From assembly GCA_016342645.1 (NCBI GenBank), contig JAEINX010000010.1:1-55400 (forward strand): a stretch of DNA of 55,400 nt, given 5' to 3'. The notes below the pieces were generated by a model. It was given only the letters and a program-made list of their open reading frames with translations. It did not search any database and was not told the DNA's origin. The DNA comes from Bacteroidales bacterium. GTDB taxonomy: Bacteria; Bacteroidota; Bacteroidia; Bacteroidales; JAEINX01. A program made the translations under genes and the position numbers. Positions 1 through 8,977 of the stretch are shown one piece after another. The stretch's first letter is position 1; each line of letters begins with the position of its first letter.

Positions 1-272
1 AATGCCCCCCCCCCCCCCCATTGAGTTAGAGACCAATAAATATGTCCGGTCACTATATCATAATCATTGTCTAAATCTAAATCAGCACTATAAACATATG
101 CAGCGGCTAAAGGTACTTTGTATTGACTCCTACCATCCCCAACCGTAAACGCTATGAGGAGAAAGGAAAAAAGGATTATTACTTTTAAAAGATAAGGGCT
201 TGTTTTTTTTATTCCAGACGGACTTCCATTCGGTCGTCCATACGGACTTCCATTCGGTCGTGTGTTTTTCAT
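1..272 (-). CDS. Secreted FG-GAP/VCBS repeat protein, N-terminal fragment cut by window edge
   Basis: This reading frame opens at ATG 272-270 and is still open at base 1, giving 90 codons. It has an N-terminal extension rich in N, G, S, P and R (residues 2-20, encoded by a 24-base repeat). A hydrophobic signal-peptide stretch with the core KVIILFSFLLIAF follows. After that comes a calcium-loop-like segment DLDLDNDYDIVTGH, typical of FG-GAP/VCBS repeats in secreted Bacteroidota proteins. The frame then runs into a poly-G tract read as W-G-G-G-G. The only upstream start in frame is the ATG at 272. The natural start may have been the ATA codon just before the signal peptide, since the repeat appears inserted there. 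The rest of the protein, possibly with a T9SS domain, is outside the window. I am confident that this is coding and of the family type; the function is unknown. Confidence 0.6.
   Translation of the reverse strand, partial: MKNTRPNGSPYGRPNGSPSGIKKTSPYLLKVIILFSFLLIAFTVGDGRSQYKVPLAAAYVYSADLDLDNDYDIVTGHIYWSLTQWGGGGA
5..19. repeat. 15-base poly-C tract (poly-G in the coding strand of the VCBS gene)
   Basis: Fifteen consecutive C bases lie four bases from the window edge, inside the minus-strand VCBS reading frame. Such a tract could slip in replication and shift the frame. It could equally be an assembly or sequencing artefact at a contig end. Confidence 0.85.
218..261. repeat. Direct repeat, 20-base unit twice with 24-base period
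   Basis: The unit ACGGACTTCCATTCGGTCGT occurs at 218-237 and again at 242-261. It is richer in G+C than its surroundings and falls inside the 5' end of the minus-strand VCBS gene. There it is read as RPNGSP twice. It looks like a dispersed intergenic repeat taken into the reading frame. Confidence 0.7.
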
Positions 273-327
273 GGTTTTATTTTTTTTGTTGTCCACTAAT
301 TATGCTTATTTTCACTAATTTTTATTT

Positions 328-386
328 CCCGCAGATTCCGCAGATTTTCGCTGATAATTTCTGCGTTTATCTGCGTTATCTGCGGG
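328..386. repeat. Imperfect inverted repeat of the CGCAGAT type
   Basis: The left arm CCCGCAGATtccGCAGAT (328-345) matches the reverse complement of ATCTGCgttATCTGCGGG (369-386) at 15 of 18 positions. Strings of this kind are common dispersed intergenic repeats in Bacteroidota genomes. It lies upstream of the VCBS gene and could form a hairpin. Confidence 0.65.
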
Positions 387-700
387 AGTTATATTTTTAA
401 ATGTTCCAATCATATTTTTATAATCAATGTTTTATTATTAAACATACTTTGCCTTGCTTGTGCAATAATGCCACTTTGCAGGGCATTTAATAATACGGCT
501 ATTGTTAAGTTTTTATAAGAGAAGGCTCTCTTAAATTTAATCGCTATAAAACCGGAAAATAAAAACTAAACATACGTATTAAAATATTTTCGCTTTATTT
601 TGGTTTGTAAAATTATAATACATTTTTTAAATAACAAATTTTTTTTAAATGTTTTTTTTAGATTAGGGATGGCATCCCTTTCGAGTGTAAGTAGTTGATA
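387..700. other. Intergenic, no gene seen
   Basis: AT-rich sequence without a convincing gene on either strand. It holds one arm (664-678, AGGGATGGCATCCCT) of a short inverted repeat whose partner, at 722-736 with one mismatch, lies in the neighbouring pseudogene. Past the stop at 701, fragments of translation on the minus strand may be the decayed continuation of that pseudogene. Confidence 0.5.
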
Positions 701-1015
701 TTAACGTATATTTGCTTCTTGAGGGATGCCATCTCTTGTGCAGCAAATAATGCGACTTGCATGATACCATGAAGCAAAGGGATTATCATCAACAAAGAAA
801 ACCCAGCTTGTAGCATAAGGGTTAATAATAGAATCGCTATCAATTAATTTTACGTTAACAGTCACACTATTATCGGAAGCATACACATCAATATCATCAA
901 CATCGTTGACAAGAATAGTGTTAAGAACGGTGTCAATTGCATCATTTCTGGTGAATTGAGCAAACACAGAAGCTGTTAACAGGCAAAAAATTGCTAAATA
1001 AATGTGAATGATAAT
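701..1015 (-). pseudogene. Decayed N-terminus of a clan CD peptidase-like secreted protein
   Basis: The frame opens at 1015 directly after a stop, with no ATG. It encodes a clear signal peptide (LAIFCLLTASVFAQ), then RNDAIDTVLNTIL, an acidic stretch, and SWVFFVDDNPFASW. These match residue for residue the landmarks of the proteins starting at 45702 and 47477: RQEAIDTV-NYIL, then SNWVFFID, then ANWDH. The frame ends at TAA 703-701, soon after the point that matches where the 45702 copy stops. A GTG at 967 could start an 88-residue peptide, but it lies inside the signal peptide. The lost start, the early stop and the missing downstream peptidase domain show a relic. Confidence 0.6.
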
Positions 1016-1289
1016 TTATTTTATAAGCATTCACGGTTTAAATAAGCTGAATCAAAAGCTGAATGGTTATATTATTAAATTGTTATATTGTTTTAATTCA
1101 CTTTTCCTAACCTATTTTGTGATTAAGATGTTGATTTATAATAAATCGAATTATAATTCTTCATAGCAATTTAACCATATGTAGCTAAGCAAGCGACACG
1201 AAGTTAACTCGCATGGGTCAGTATGGATAAGCATTTACCTATTATTGGTGTATTTATATAAAATAGTGTGAACGCTTACTTTATTTTTA

Positions 1290-1318
1290 TAAATTTGCCG
1301 ATGGATAATTATTTATCC
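1290..1318 (+). promoter_or_regulatory. Putative glyA promoter -7 box and 5' leader hairpin
   Basis: TAAATTTG at 1290-1297 fits the Bacteroidota -7 consensus TAnnTTTG and lies 68 bases before the glyA start. The -33 position has only a weak TGTG. A small hairpin, GGATAA-TTAT-TTATCC, follows at 1303-1318 in the leader. The rest of 1016-1364 shows nothing recognisable. Confidence 0.4.
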
Positions 1319-1364
1319 AGAAAATTAATAATAATAAAATGACAAATTAAAAATAATATAGTTT

Positions 1365-2645
1365 ATGGAATGGGATGCTAAAATATTCGACTTGATCGAA
1401 CAAGAAAAAAATCGTCAACTTTATGGAATTGAATTAATTGCTTCAGAGAATTTTGTCAGCCAGCAAGTTCTTGATGCAATGGGCTCCTGCTTAACTAATA
1501 AATACGCCGAAGGTTATCCCGGGAAAAGATATTATGGCGGATGCGAAATTGTTGACCAAACAGAACAATTGGCTATCGACCGGGCATGTGAATTATTTGG
1601 TGCAGAATATGCAAATGTTCAACCTCACTCAGGAGCTCAGGCAAATATGGCAGTTTTTCTGGCTTGTCTGAAACCAGGTGATACATTTATGGGAATGGAC
1701 CTTTCACATGGCGGGCATCTATCGCATGGTTCACACGTGAATTCTTCGGGAATTTTGTATAAACCTGTAGCCTACAAAGTAAAAGAAGAAACAGGAACAG
1801 TCGATTACGACAATATGGAAGAAGTTGCAATGATTGAAAAACCCAAAATGATTATTGCAGGTGCCTCGGCATATTCTCGTGATTGGGATTACGAACGTAT
1901 GCGGGAAATTGCCGACAAAGTCGGAGCAATACTAATAGCAGACATTGCACACCCTGCAGGATTAATTGCAAGAGGTTTACTCGAAGATCCGCTTCCTTAT
2001 TGCCATATTGTTACAACCACAACACATAAAACTCTCCGTGGCCCAAGAGGTGGAATGATTTTAATGGGAGAAGATTTTGAAAATCCATGGGGTTTGAAAA
2101 CTCCAAAAGGCATAATAAAAAAAATGTCAACAGTATTAAATTCGGCAGTTTTTCCGGGGATACAAGGTGGACCTTTAGAGCATGTTATTGCTTCAAAAGC
2201 CGTTGCATTTGGAGAAGCTTTAACTGATGAATACATGGAATATATTATTCAGGTTAAGAAAAATGCTGAGGTTATGGCTCAAGCTTTTATTGATAAAGGA
2301 TATAATGTGATTTCACAAGGAACCGACAATCATTTGATGTTGATCGATCTTAGGTCGAAATTCCCGAAGATTTCAGGTAAAATGGTTGAAAACACTTTGG
2401 TAAGAGCAGATATTACGGTAAACAAAAATATGGTTCCTTTCGATAGCCGTTCACCTTTCCAGACTTCAGGTTTAAGAATAGGAACGCCTGCAATAACAAC
2501 ACGCGGATTGAAAGAAGAGCATATGTTGCCTATTGTTAATTTAATTGATGAGGTTATTTGCGACATCGAAAACGAAGAACTACTTCTAAGTGTTAAAAAA
2601 CGTGTAAACGAAATGATGGGTGAATTCCCGATGTTTGCTTATTAA
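1365..2645 (+). CDS. glyA: Serine hydroxymethyltransferase
   Basis: PLP enzyme that interconverts serine and glycine while loading tetrahydrofolate with a one-carbon unit; cytoplasmic and a main source of C1 units. At 426 residues the length is normal. Family landmarks are present: LIASENF near residue 24, the SGAQAN segment, SHGGHLSHG, the DIAHPAG strand and the PLP-lysine motif [14 protein letters not shown] with Lys222. The start ATG gives the usual short N-terminus. It is monocistronic on the plus strand, with a strong hairpin terminator just downstream that lies inside the end of the convergent neighbour. Confidence 0.97.
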   Translation: MEWDAKIFDLIEQEKNRQLYGIELIASENFVSQQVLDAMGSCLTNKYAEGYPGKRYYGGCEIVDQTEQLAIDRACELFGAEYANVQPHSGAQANMAVFLACLKPGDTFMGMDLSHGGHLSHGSHVNSSGILYKPVAYKVKEETGTVDYDNMEEVAMIEKPKMIIAGASAYSRDWDYERMREIADKVGAILIADIAHPAGLIARGLLEDPLPYCHIVTTTTHKTLRGPRGGMILMGEDFENPWGLKTPKGIIKKMSTVLNSAVFPGIQGGPLEHVIASKAVAFGEALTDEYMEYIIQVKKNAEVMAQAFIDKGYNVISQGTDNHLMLIDLRSKFPKISGKMVENTLVRADITVNKNMVPFDSRSPFQTSGLRIGTPAITTRGLKEEHMLPIVNLIDEVICDIENEELLLSVKKRVNEMMGEFPMFAY

Positions 2646-2672
2646 TATTTTGATTTTAAGAACAAGATATTA

Positions 2673-3917
2673 TCAATAATATGATCCTGTTTCTAATTCA
2701 TTAGGAACAGGATCGTTTTTTCCAGCTAACCCAAGACAATTAGATTTTTCGTGAATAATATTCCATAAAATACTTGAACCCGGTCCTTTGTCTTTATTAC
2801 TCAAGGCAATAATTACTTTGTCATTTTTCATATCACGAATATAAAAAGCTCTAAAGCCCTTCCACCATCCATAGTGAAAAACTGTACTGTCTTCTTTTGA
2901 TTTTATTCTCCAACCAAAACCATAATTATTATTTCGTTTCCAATATTTAGGACTTCCGGGACTAAATGCTTCTTTCAATGTTTCTTTGCTGACCAAAAGG
3001 CCAGAATCTAAAGCGATATTAAATTTAAATAAATCTTCTACCGACGAATAAACACCTTTGTCTCCCATTACCCCATTCAAATAATCGTTTCTTTCCTTAA
3101 TATATCGCCATCCCTTTTTACGATGACCCTGCACACCTTCTTTAATATAATCTGAAACAAGTGTATCTCCATTCATATTATAAACAAAGGAGTTGTTCAT
3201 TTCAAGAGGAATAAAAATATTTTGATTTACGAATTTATCAAAAGTGGTTTTGGAGATTCGTTCAACAATAATAGCAAGAAATGTATAATTTGAATTACAA
3301 TAATGAAATCCTTTGTCGGCTTGAAAATATTGAGCCGGTTTATGTTTAATAAACAAATCAAGCATATCCTGATTTTTTAACGGAATGCTTTTGTTTTTCC
3401 AGTTTTCATGTGCAACCGACATATATCTCGGCAATCCTGACCGATGTGTCAGCAAATGACGAATTGTAATTTTTTTGTAAGGAAATTCAGGAATATATTT
3501 ATTAACCGTGTCATCATAATTGAGTTTCCCGTTTTCTTTTAATATCATAATTGCCATTGCGGTAAACATCTTTGAAACGGATGCGAGTTGAAATGATGAT
3601 TTTGTCGTAAGACTATCTTTTTTTCTTAAATTACCGTAACCAAATGCATTTTTATAGATAATTTTTCCTCTTTCACCATAAATTACGGTGCCGTTAAACC
3701 AATTTCCTTTGGCAAGTTTATTGAAAATTTTTTCAATATGTTTGGCTTTTTTCTCCATCACTTTTTTGTCAAGATCGAAAATCAGACTATCGGGAAAAAA
3801 TTCGGGGAGTGTTTCAACTTTTTTCTTTTCTTCAGTTGAACAACTAAAAAAAATAAAACCGAATATTATTAAAATGATTTTTAAAGAGACGGAGGGTTTT
3901 TTAAAAAGCAAAGTCAA
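2673..3917 (-). CDS. Serine hydrolase lipoprotein, class C beta-lactamase family (S12)
   Basis: Likely a periplasmic or outer-membrane-anchored penicillin-binding-protein-like hydrolase or esterase; substrate unknown. The N-terminus is a lipoprotein signal with lipobox FFSC (Cys26). The catalytic SxxK is S113-V-S-K116, the second motif is Y206-C-N208, and the KTG-equivalent box is H348-Y-G350. The length of 414 residues fits PF00144 proteins. A CAAAAATA string at 3960-3967 (TATTTTTG on the coding strand) may be its -7 box. Its last 16 codons overlap the glyA terminator hairpin. A second, distant family member lies at 33181-34407. Presence of all three motifs argues that it is active, but not for true beta-lactamase activity. 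Confidence 0.85.
   Translation of the reverse strand: MTLLFKKPSVSLKIILIIFGFIFFSCSTEEKKKVETLPEFFPDSLIFDLDKKVMEKKAKHIEKIFNKLAKGNWFNGTVIYGERGKIIYKNAFGYGNLRKKDSLTTKSSFQLASVSKMFTAMAIMILKENGKLNYDDTVNKYIPEFPYKKITIRHLLTHRSGLPRYMSVAHENWKNKSIPLKNQDMLDLFIKHKPAQYFQADKGFHYCNSNYTFLAIIVERISKTTFDKFVNQNIFIPLEMNNSFVYNMNGDTLVSDYIKEGVQGHRKKGWRYIKERNDYLNGVMGDKGVYSSVEDLFKFNIALDSGLLVSKETLKEAFSPGSPKYWKRNNNYGFGWRIKSKEDSTVFHYGWWKGFRAFYIRDMKNDKVIIALSNKDKGPGSSILWNIIHEKSNCLGLAGKNDPVPNELETGSYY
2683..2721 (+). terminator. Rho-independent terminator of glyA
   Basis: Arms GATCCTGTTTCTAA (2683-2696) and TTAGGAACAGGATC (2701-2714) pair with one G-U, with loop TTCA, then G and six T. The whole structure lies inside the last 16 codons of the convergent serine hydrolase gene and encodes its C-terminal residues. 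Confidence 0.85.
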
Positions 3918-4100
3918 TAATATTTTTATTTTTAATAGAACTACTTAACAAAATTTTCACAAAAATATTGTTTCAACAGATCAGCTAAAGATTTATTATT
4001 CAAATCGAATTTATTTGCTTTTTTAAGTAAATAAATTTTGAAAAGGAATAAACATTTCAGTTTTACCGTATTAATTATAAAAATTTCGTTAAAATGAAAT

Positions 4101-5762
4101 TTATTTGTCCTTATCAAATTTTTGAGTTTTCCATAATTTTATTAATAACCAAAACCCAAAAACACCAGATAGTAAAAATATTACAGTCCCAACCCATTTC
4201 ATATGCTCCCACTGAGAAACAATAGCTGCTCCAACAATTAATGCTGATAAAACTATGGAAATAGAAATTCGTTTACTAATATGATCCATTTTTTTCAAAA
4301 GCATATCAAGCCCTTGAAATTCTATTTGCATTTTTAGTTTTCCTTCTTTTGTTTTATAAATAATTTCGGAAATTTCTTTTGGAAGGTCGCGTATCAGATC
4401 AAAGTAATCACCAACAGTTGAAAAAATTTGTTTTCCAAACTTCGCCGGACTGAACTGCCTTTTTAGTAATTCCTTAGCAAAAGGTTCCATTTCTTTTGCA
4501 ATATCAATTTTCGGATTCAGTTTTTCAGCAACACCCTGGATGGTTATCAATGCTTTGAGTAAAAGATAAATAGTCGGGGGAATTGATAATCCGAAATCAA
4601 CAATAATGTCGATTGATTTATTCATGATGTCACCAAAATTCATTTCCTTCATTGAAACATATTGGTAATGTTTTAGCATATCGGAAATTTCAAACTCCAA
4701 TTCATCGACACGGTCATAATGTCTTTTGCCTGATAATAATAACAATGCTTCAGTCAGTTTTGTTGCATCGCGTTGAATGTATCCCAAAACATATTTCCCA
4801 AGAAAATCCATGTGATAAGGCCGCAAAGTTCCCATCATTCCGAAATCAATAAAAACAATTACGTTATTATCTTTTATGAAAATATTCCCTGAATGAGGAT
4901 CGGCATGGAAGAATCCATGTGTAAAAATTTGCTTAAACATTAGCTTTGAACCCCTGTGAGCAATTTCTATAGGATCGTCGCCGGCTTTTTTAAGGCCCTC
5001 AATATCATCAACTTTTAATCCATCAATAAATTCTTCTATAAGCAATCTTTTGTTAGAATGCTCCATAAAAACTTTTGGAACATAAATGGTTTCATCACCT
5101 TTAAAATTATGAGAAAACCTAAGAATATTTGCTGCTTCGTTTGTAAAATCAATTTCTTTAAAAATTGATTTGCCGAATTCTCCAACAACTCCAACAATAT
5201 CAATTGCCTGAAAATCGGGATGGTTTTTCTGGATTCTCTTTGCAAAAAATTCCATCAAAGATAGATCAAGCCTAATGACTTTTTCAATTCCGGGCCGCTG
5301 TATTTTTAGTACGACTTTTTGTCCGGTTTTTAAAACAGCCTCATAAGCCTGAGCAATTGAAGCCGAAGCAATATGCTTTTTGTTGAAAGTTTTAAAAACC
5401 TCGTCAATTGGCTTGTTAAGTTGCTTTTCAATTTCGTTAACAGCTATTTCATCGGACATGGGATGAGCATCGTCTTGTAATTTTTTTAATTCATCACGCA
5501 ATTCTTTTGAAACCAAATCGGGCCGGTCGGCAATAATTTGCCCAAATTTGATAAAAGTTGGCCCCAACTCTTCAATTGCAAGCCGAATTCGTTCATTTTT
5601 TGTATGAGATTCAATTTTTGCTAATCGTTTTTTAGATACAAAATGTTTTCCGAAACCACTTTTAGATACAAATGCACCAAAACCATATTTAATCAATATT
5701 GATATAATCTCCTGTCCACGACCAATTTGATGATATGCTAAACCAATTTTAGATATTTTCAT
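4101..5762 (-). CDS. UbiB/AarF/ABC1-family atypical kinase
   Basis: Member of the protein-kinase-like UbiB family, linked in other bacteria to isoprenoid quinone biosynthesis. Landmarks are KxGQ (K72-F-G-Q75), the alanine-rich loop ASASIAQAY (132-140) in place of a glycine-rich loop, nucleotide-site Lys153, D288-PHSGN and the D306-FG motif. Two hydrophobic C-terminal helices (about residues 495-545) should anchor it to the inner membrane, as in UbiB. The length of 553 residues is normal. Bacteroidota generally use menaquinone, so a direct ubiquinone role is unlikely; a role in quinone or lipid homeostasis is inference. It stands alone, 234 bases past the IPExxxVDY gene. Confidence 0.9.
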   Translation of the reverse strand: MKISKIGLAYHQIGRGQEIISILIKYGFGAFVSKSGFGKHFVSKKRLAKIESHTKNERIRLAIEELGPTFIKFGQIIADRPDLVSKELRDELKKLQDDAHPMSDEIAVNEIEKQLNKPIDEVFKTFNKKHIASASIAQAYEAVLKTGQKVVLKIQRPGIEKVIRLDLSLMEFFAKRIQKNHPDFQAIDIVGVVGEFGKSIFKEIDFTNEAANILRFSHNFKGDETIYVPKVFMEHSNKRLLIEEFIDGLKVDDIEGLKKAGDDPIEIAHRGSKLMFKQIFTHGFFHADPHSGNIFIKDNNVIVFIDFGMMGTLRPYHMDFLGKYVLGYIQRDATKLTEALLLLSGKRHYDRVDELEFEISDMLKHYQYVSMKEMNFGDIMNKSIDIIVDFGLSIPPTIYLLLKALITIQGVAEKLNPKIDIAKEMEPFAKELLKRQFSPAKFGKQIFSTVGDYFDLIRDLPKEISEIIYKTKEGKLKMQIEFQGLDMLLKKMDHISKRISISIVLSALIVGAAIVSQWEHMKWVGTVIFLLSGVFGFWLLIKLWKTQKFDKDK

Positions 5763-5996
5763 GTTTTATATATAAATTAATATTTCTGTGATTTATTTTC
5801 ATATTCTTTAAAGGTATAAATATAGGAATTTAAAAAGAAAACCTGCACTTTTATATAAAAAAAAAGGAAAATATAAAATATTAAATTTTAGTTTGATTAT
5901 AAAATCTCATAAAAGGCTAATTGTCCGGCCGATACATCAGTTACCGGATTATCGAATACTAATAAATAAATTATTTAGCTTATGATAAAAATGATG

Positions 5997-6476
5997 TTAT
6001 TCACTTTTTCGATTTCTAAGATTTGTTTTTGGTGAAATATTAGAAACATGAATTTCAAGGTCGCTGAGTAGATTATTTATTGAACGTATTTTCGATAATT
6101 CGATTTTATAAGCAGTTAAAACATAGGAAATTGTTTTGATTTTATTAATAATTTCCATAACATTTTCTTGATTAATTAAATCTTTAGTAATAAGCAAGTA
6201 ATCAATTTGTTTTTGTGAAGGAATCAGTTTGCTTTCAGGATTATGATTTGAGATAAGATAATATGAAATTTCTTTTTTTTTATCATTAAAAATAAAAAAT
6301 GAAAAATGAATGTTTTTTTTCTCTTTCTCTTTAGTGATTGAAAATTCTTTTGATTTTTTCAAATCAATACCCAATGTTTTATTTAAATAATAGGTAAGCC
6401 TATAATCTTTTAAATGACACGAAACACCTATCATTGAGTAGTATTCAAAATCTAATTTTGATTTTAATATTGCCAT
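5997..6476 (-). CDS. IPExxxVDY family protein
   Basis: Small Bacteroidota-specific protein of unknown function, identified by the central motif IPSQKQIDY (consensus IPExxxVDY, with Ser in place of Glu here) near residues 86-94, and by its place directly after rnc in the acpP-fabF-rnc cluster. It has 159 residues, no signal peptide, a mixed alpha/beta composition and a basic C-terminus. A possible own promoter sits only a few bases before the ATG. The substitution of the motif Glu is a deviation from the family name motif. Confidence 0.75.
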   Translation of the reverse strand: MAILKSKLDFEYYSMIGVSCHLKDYRLTYYLNKTLGIDLKKSKEFSITKEKEKKNIHFSFFIFNDKKKEISYYLISNHNPESKLIPSQKQIDYLLITKDLINQENVMEIINKIKTISYVLTAYKIELSKIRSINNLLSDLEIHVSNISPKTNLRNRKSE

Positions 6477-6484
6477 ACTATTGA

Positions 6485-6492
6485 CAAAGGTA
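6485..6492 (-). promoter_or_regulatory. Possible internal -7 box before the IPExxxVDY gene
   Basis: CAAAGGTA on the plus strand is TACCTTTG on the coding strand, a full match to TAnnTTTG. Transcription would begin within a few bases of the ATG at 6476, giving an almost leaderless mRNA. No clear -33 TTG was found. Confidence 0.35.
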
Positions 6493-6565
6493 AGAAAAAA
6501 TCAGAATTTTATAATGAAATTTATAATTATAAATTGGCCTATTTGAATTGTATGATTTAAAATTT

Positions 6566-7297
6566 CTACAATTCAATTTTCGGACTTAGAGTGGTAAAAG
6601 TTTTTTCGGAAGCACTTTGTTCGGCAGCTTTAATTGAAAACCCCTGTCCCTTAGCATACGGTTTGTTATCAACATATACTTGAACAATATATTGTTTTGA
6701 AAAACCGGTTCCAATCTCATTAATCAATTTAAATTCTAATGATTTTTTTTCTTTTTGAGTCCACTCAAGAAGTTTACTTTTAAAATTGATATCGATGGTT
6801 TCAAGTTTATCAATATCAAAATGAACATTAATTACGTAATTGATAAGAATTTTTTTTGTAAATGAATATCCTTTATCCATATACATTGCACCAATAAAAG
6901 CTTCAAAAGCATTTCCTTTAATTGAATTATTTCTGTTTCCAATTTCAACTTTGGCAATAATAAATTTATCAAGGCCTAATTTTTTGGAAAGTTTGTTAAG
7001 TTGTGATCTGCTGACAATTTTTGATCTCATTTCTGTAAGAAAACCTTCGTCTTTGAAAGGAAATCTTTTAAAAAGAAAATCGGCGACAATACAACTTAAA
7101 ACTGCATCACCAAGGTATTCAAGGCGTTCGTTGCAAATTTTTATTCCATTAATAATTTCAGAGGCAACTGACTTATGGCGAAATGCAAGTTTATATAAAA
7201 AAATATTGCGTGGATAAAACCCGAAAATATTTTTTATTGAAAAAAATAATTGTTTTTCTGAAGAAAAGTAAATTTTTATTAACCTGAATAAATTCAA
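6566..7297 (-). CDS. rnc: Ribonuclease III
   Basis: Endonuclease for double-stranded RNA, acting in rRNA and mRNA processing. The signature NERLEYLGDAVL lies at residues 56-67 with acidic residues Glu60 and Asp64, and the second metal-site segment NAFEAFIGAMY holds Glu132. A C-terminal double-stranded-RNA-binding domain covers about residues 165-240, ending in the typical alanine/lysine helix. Its 243 residues are normal for Bacteroidota. It starts 15 bases after the fabF stop, which implies cotranscription. Confidence 0.95.
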   Translation of the reverse strand: MNLFRLIKIYFSSEKQLFFSIKNIFGFYPRNIFLYKLAFRHKSVASEIINGIKICNERLEYLGDAVLSCIVADFLFKRFPFKDEGFLTEMRSKIVSRSQLNKLSKKLGLDKFIIAKVEIGNRNNSIKGNAFEAFIGAMYMDKGYSFTKKILINYVINVHFDIDKLETIDINFKSKLLEWTQKEKKSLEFKLINEIGTGFSKQYIVQVYVDNKPYAKGQGFSIKAAEQSASEKTFTTLSPKIEL

Positions 7298-7312
7298 GCG
7301 ATAATCTATTAT

Positions 7313-8566
7313 TTAATTTTTAAACTTTTTGAAAATAATTGAAGCATTATGACCCCCAAAACCAAAGGTATTACTTATAGCAACATTAATAACCCTTTCT
7401 TGAGGTTTCCAATAAGTAAAATTTAATTTATTGTCAATATTCGGATCGTCTGTAAAATGATTAATTGTTGGAGGAACTATATCGTTTTTAACAGTTAAAA
7501 CTGTTGCAATAGCTTCAACAGCTCCGGCAGCTCCAAGCAGATGGCCTGTCATGGATTTTGTGGAATTAATATTTATTTTATAAGCGTGGTCACCGAAAAG
7601 ATTTACAATTGCAATGGGTTCTGAAATATCTCCGAGAGGTGTTGATGTTCCATGAGTATTAATATGGTCAATATCATCAGGTTTAAGATTGGCATCGTCA
7701 ATGGCATATGTCATGCATTTTTGAGCACCTAATCCTTGCGGATGAGGAGATGTCATGTGATAAGCATCAGCTGAGAGTCCACCACCCGCAACTTCAGCAT
7801 ATATTTTTGCACCTCTTTTTAATGCGTGTTCAAGTTCTTCAAAGATAAGGCCGCATCCACCTTCTCCTAAAACAAAACCGTCTCTATCTTTATCGAATGG
7901 CCTTGAAGCTGTTTTTGGATCATCGTTTCTTGTAGAAATTGCATGCATTGCATTAAAGCCACCGATACCGCCCTCGAATATTGAAGCTTCAGAGCCTCCC
8001 GAAACGAACATATCGGCTTTATTTAATCTAATGTAATTGAATGCGTCAACTAATGCATTTGCTGAAGAAGCACAAGCAGAGACTGTTGCAAAATTAGGCC
8101 CTCTAAAACCATATTTAATGGAAATATGGCCGGCAGCAATATCAGCTATCATTTTGGGGATAAAAAACGGGTTGAATCGTGGTGTTCCGTCACCTTTTCC
8201 GTACGACACCATTTCTTGAGTGAAAGTATTAAGTCCACCAATACCTGATGCCCAAATTACTCCAACTCTATCACCATCAATTTTTCCCAGATCGAAACCG
8301 GCATCTTTAATAGCACTATCAGCAGCAATGATTGCATATTGAGCATATAAATCTAATTTCCTTGCTTCTTTGCGATCAAAATAATCTTTGGCATCATAAC
8401 CCTTTACTTCGCACGCAAACTGCGTTTTGTATTTTGAAGCATCAAAATGGGTTATATTACCTGCACCACTAACTCCATTTAGCAAATTGGCCCATAATTC
8501 ATCGGTGTTTTTGCCTAATGGAGTCAGAGCGCCAAGACCTGTTACTACAACTCGTCTTAACTTCAT
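7313..8566 (-). CDS. fabF: Beta-ketoacyl-ACP synthase II
   Basis: Condensing enzyme of fatty acid elongation: malonyl-ACP plus acyl-ACP gives 3-ketoacyl-ACP. The catalytic triad is visible as Cys165 (VSACASSAN), His305 (NTHGTSTP) and His342 (MTGHLLGAAG). Its 417 residues are the standard length. The gene starts 14 bases after acpP, its carrier-protein partner, and is followed closely by rnc, a conserved Bacteroidota order. Confidence 0.97.
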   Translation of the reverse strand: MKLRRVVVTGLGALTPLGKNTDELWANLLNGVSGAGNITHFDASKYKTQFACEVKGYDAKDYFDRKEARKLDLYAQYAIIAADSAIKDAGFDLGKIDGDRVGVIWASGIGGLNTFTQEMVSYGKGDGTPRFNPFFIPKMIADIAAGHISIKYGFRGPNFATVSACASSANALVDAFNYIRLNKADMFVSGGSEASIFEGGIGGFNAMHAISTRNDDPKTASRPFDKDRDGFVLGEGGCGLIFEELEHALKRGAKIYAEVAGGGLSADAYHMTSPHPQGLGAQKCMTYAIDDANLKPDDIDHINTHGTSTPLGDISEPIAIVNLFGDHAYKININSTKSMTGHLLGAAGAVEAIATVLTVKNDIVPPTINHFTDDPNIDNKLNFTYWKPQERVINVAISNTFGFGGHNASIIFKKFKN

Positions 8567-8580
8567 GCAAATAAATTTTA

Positions 8581-8817
8581 CTATTTAGTGTTATCTTCAA
8601 TGTAGGAGATTGCATCACCTACTGTGCTGATCTTTTCAGCTTGATCATCAGGAATAGCAATGCTAAATTCCTTTTCAAATTCCATTATTAATTCTACTGT
8701 GTCGAGTGAATCGGCACCTAAATCATTTGTGAAACTTGCTTCCGGTGTTACTTCACCATCATCTACGCCAAGCTTATCAACTATGATAGCTTTTACTCTT
8801 GTTGCGATATCAGACAT
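8581..8817 (-). CDS. acpP: Acyl carrier protein
   Basis: Carries acyl chains on 4'-phosphopantetheine for fatty acid and lipid synthesis. The attachment site is Ser37 in GADSLDT, within the usual acidic four-helix sequence. I chose the ATG at 8817-8815 (MSDIATRVK, 78 residues) because nearly all ACPs begin this way. An upstream in-frame start at 8847 would add ten unusual residues. It is the first gene of the acpP-fabF-rnc cluster, with a likely promoter at 8944-8951. Confidence 0.96.
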   Translation of the reverse strand: MSDIATRVKAIIVDKLGVDDGEVTPEASFTNDLGADSLDTVELIMEFEKEFSIAIPDDQAEKISTVGDAISYIEDNTK

Positions 8818-8943
8818 AATTAAATTTTTTATTATTAAACGCTGCAAAGAAATGAATTAAATAGAAAAAAAACAAATAAAAATTTTACATATTAAAAATC
8901 GACATAAACATTACTCTATAATTTAAATAAATAAACTATTTTT

Positions 8944-8951
8944 CAAAGGTA
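8944..8951 (-). promoter_or_regulatory. Putative acpP promoter -7 box
   Basis: CAAAGGTA on the plus strand (TACCTTTG on the coding strand) fits TAnnTTTG and lies about 127 bases before the acpP start, in the gap after the S46 peptidase gene. No good -33 TTG was seen at the usual spacing. Confidence 0.4.
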
Positions 8952-8977
8952 AAAAAAAATAAAATAAAAAATAAAAA

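Noticed and set aside
328..386. CRISPR-like repeats
   Set aside because: Only one imperfect inverted pair and no spaced array here or anywhere else in the window.
200..400. 66-residue plus-strand frame
   Set aside because: Overlaps the VCBS gene's repeat and the CGCAGAT inverted repeat, with a Phe-rich low-complexity composition.
701..967. GTG-initiated 88-residue gene
   Set aside because: The GTG falls within the signal peptide, and upstream homology continues without a start codon. Treated as a pseudogene.
6840..7217. 125-residue plus-strand frame opposite rnc
   Set aside because: Antisense shadow of a conserved gene; no start signal or homology is apparent.
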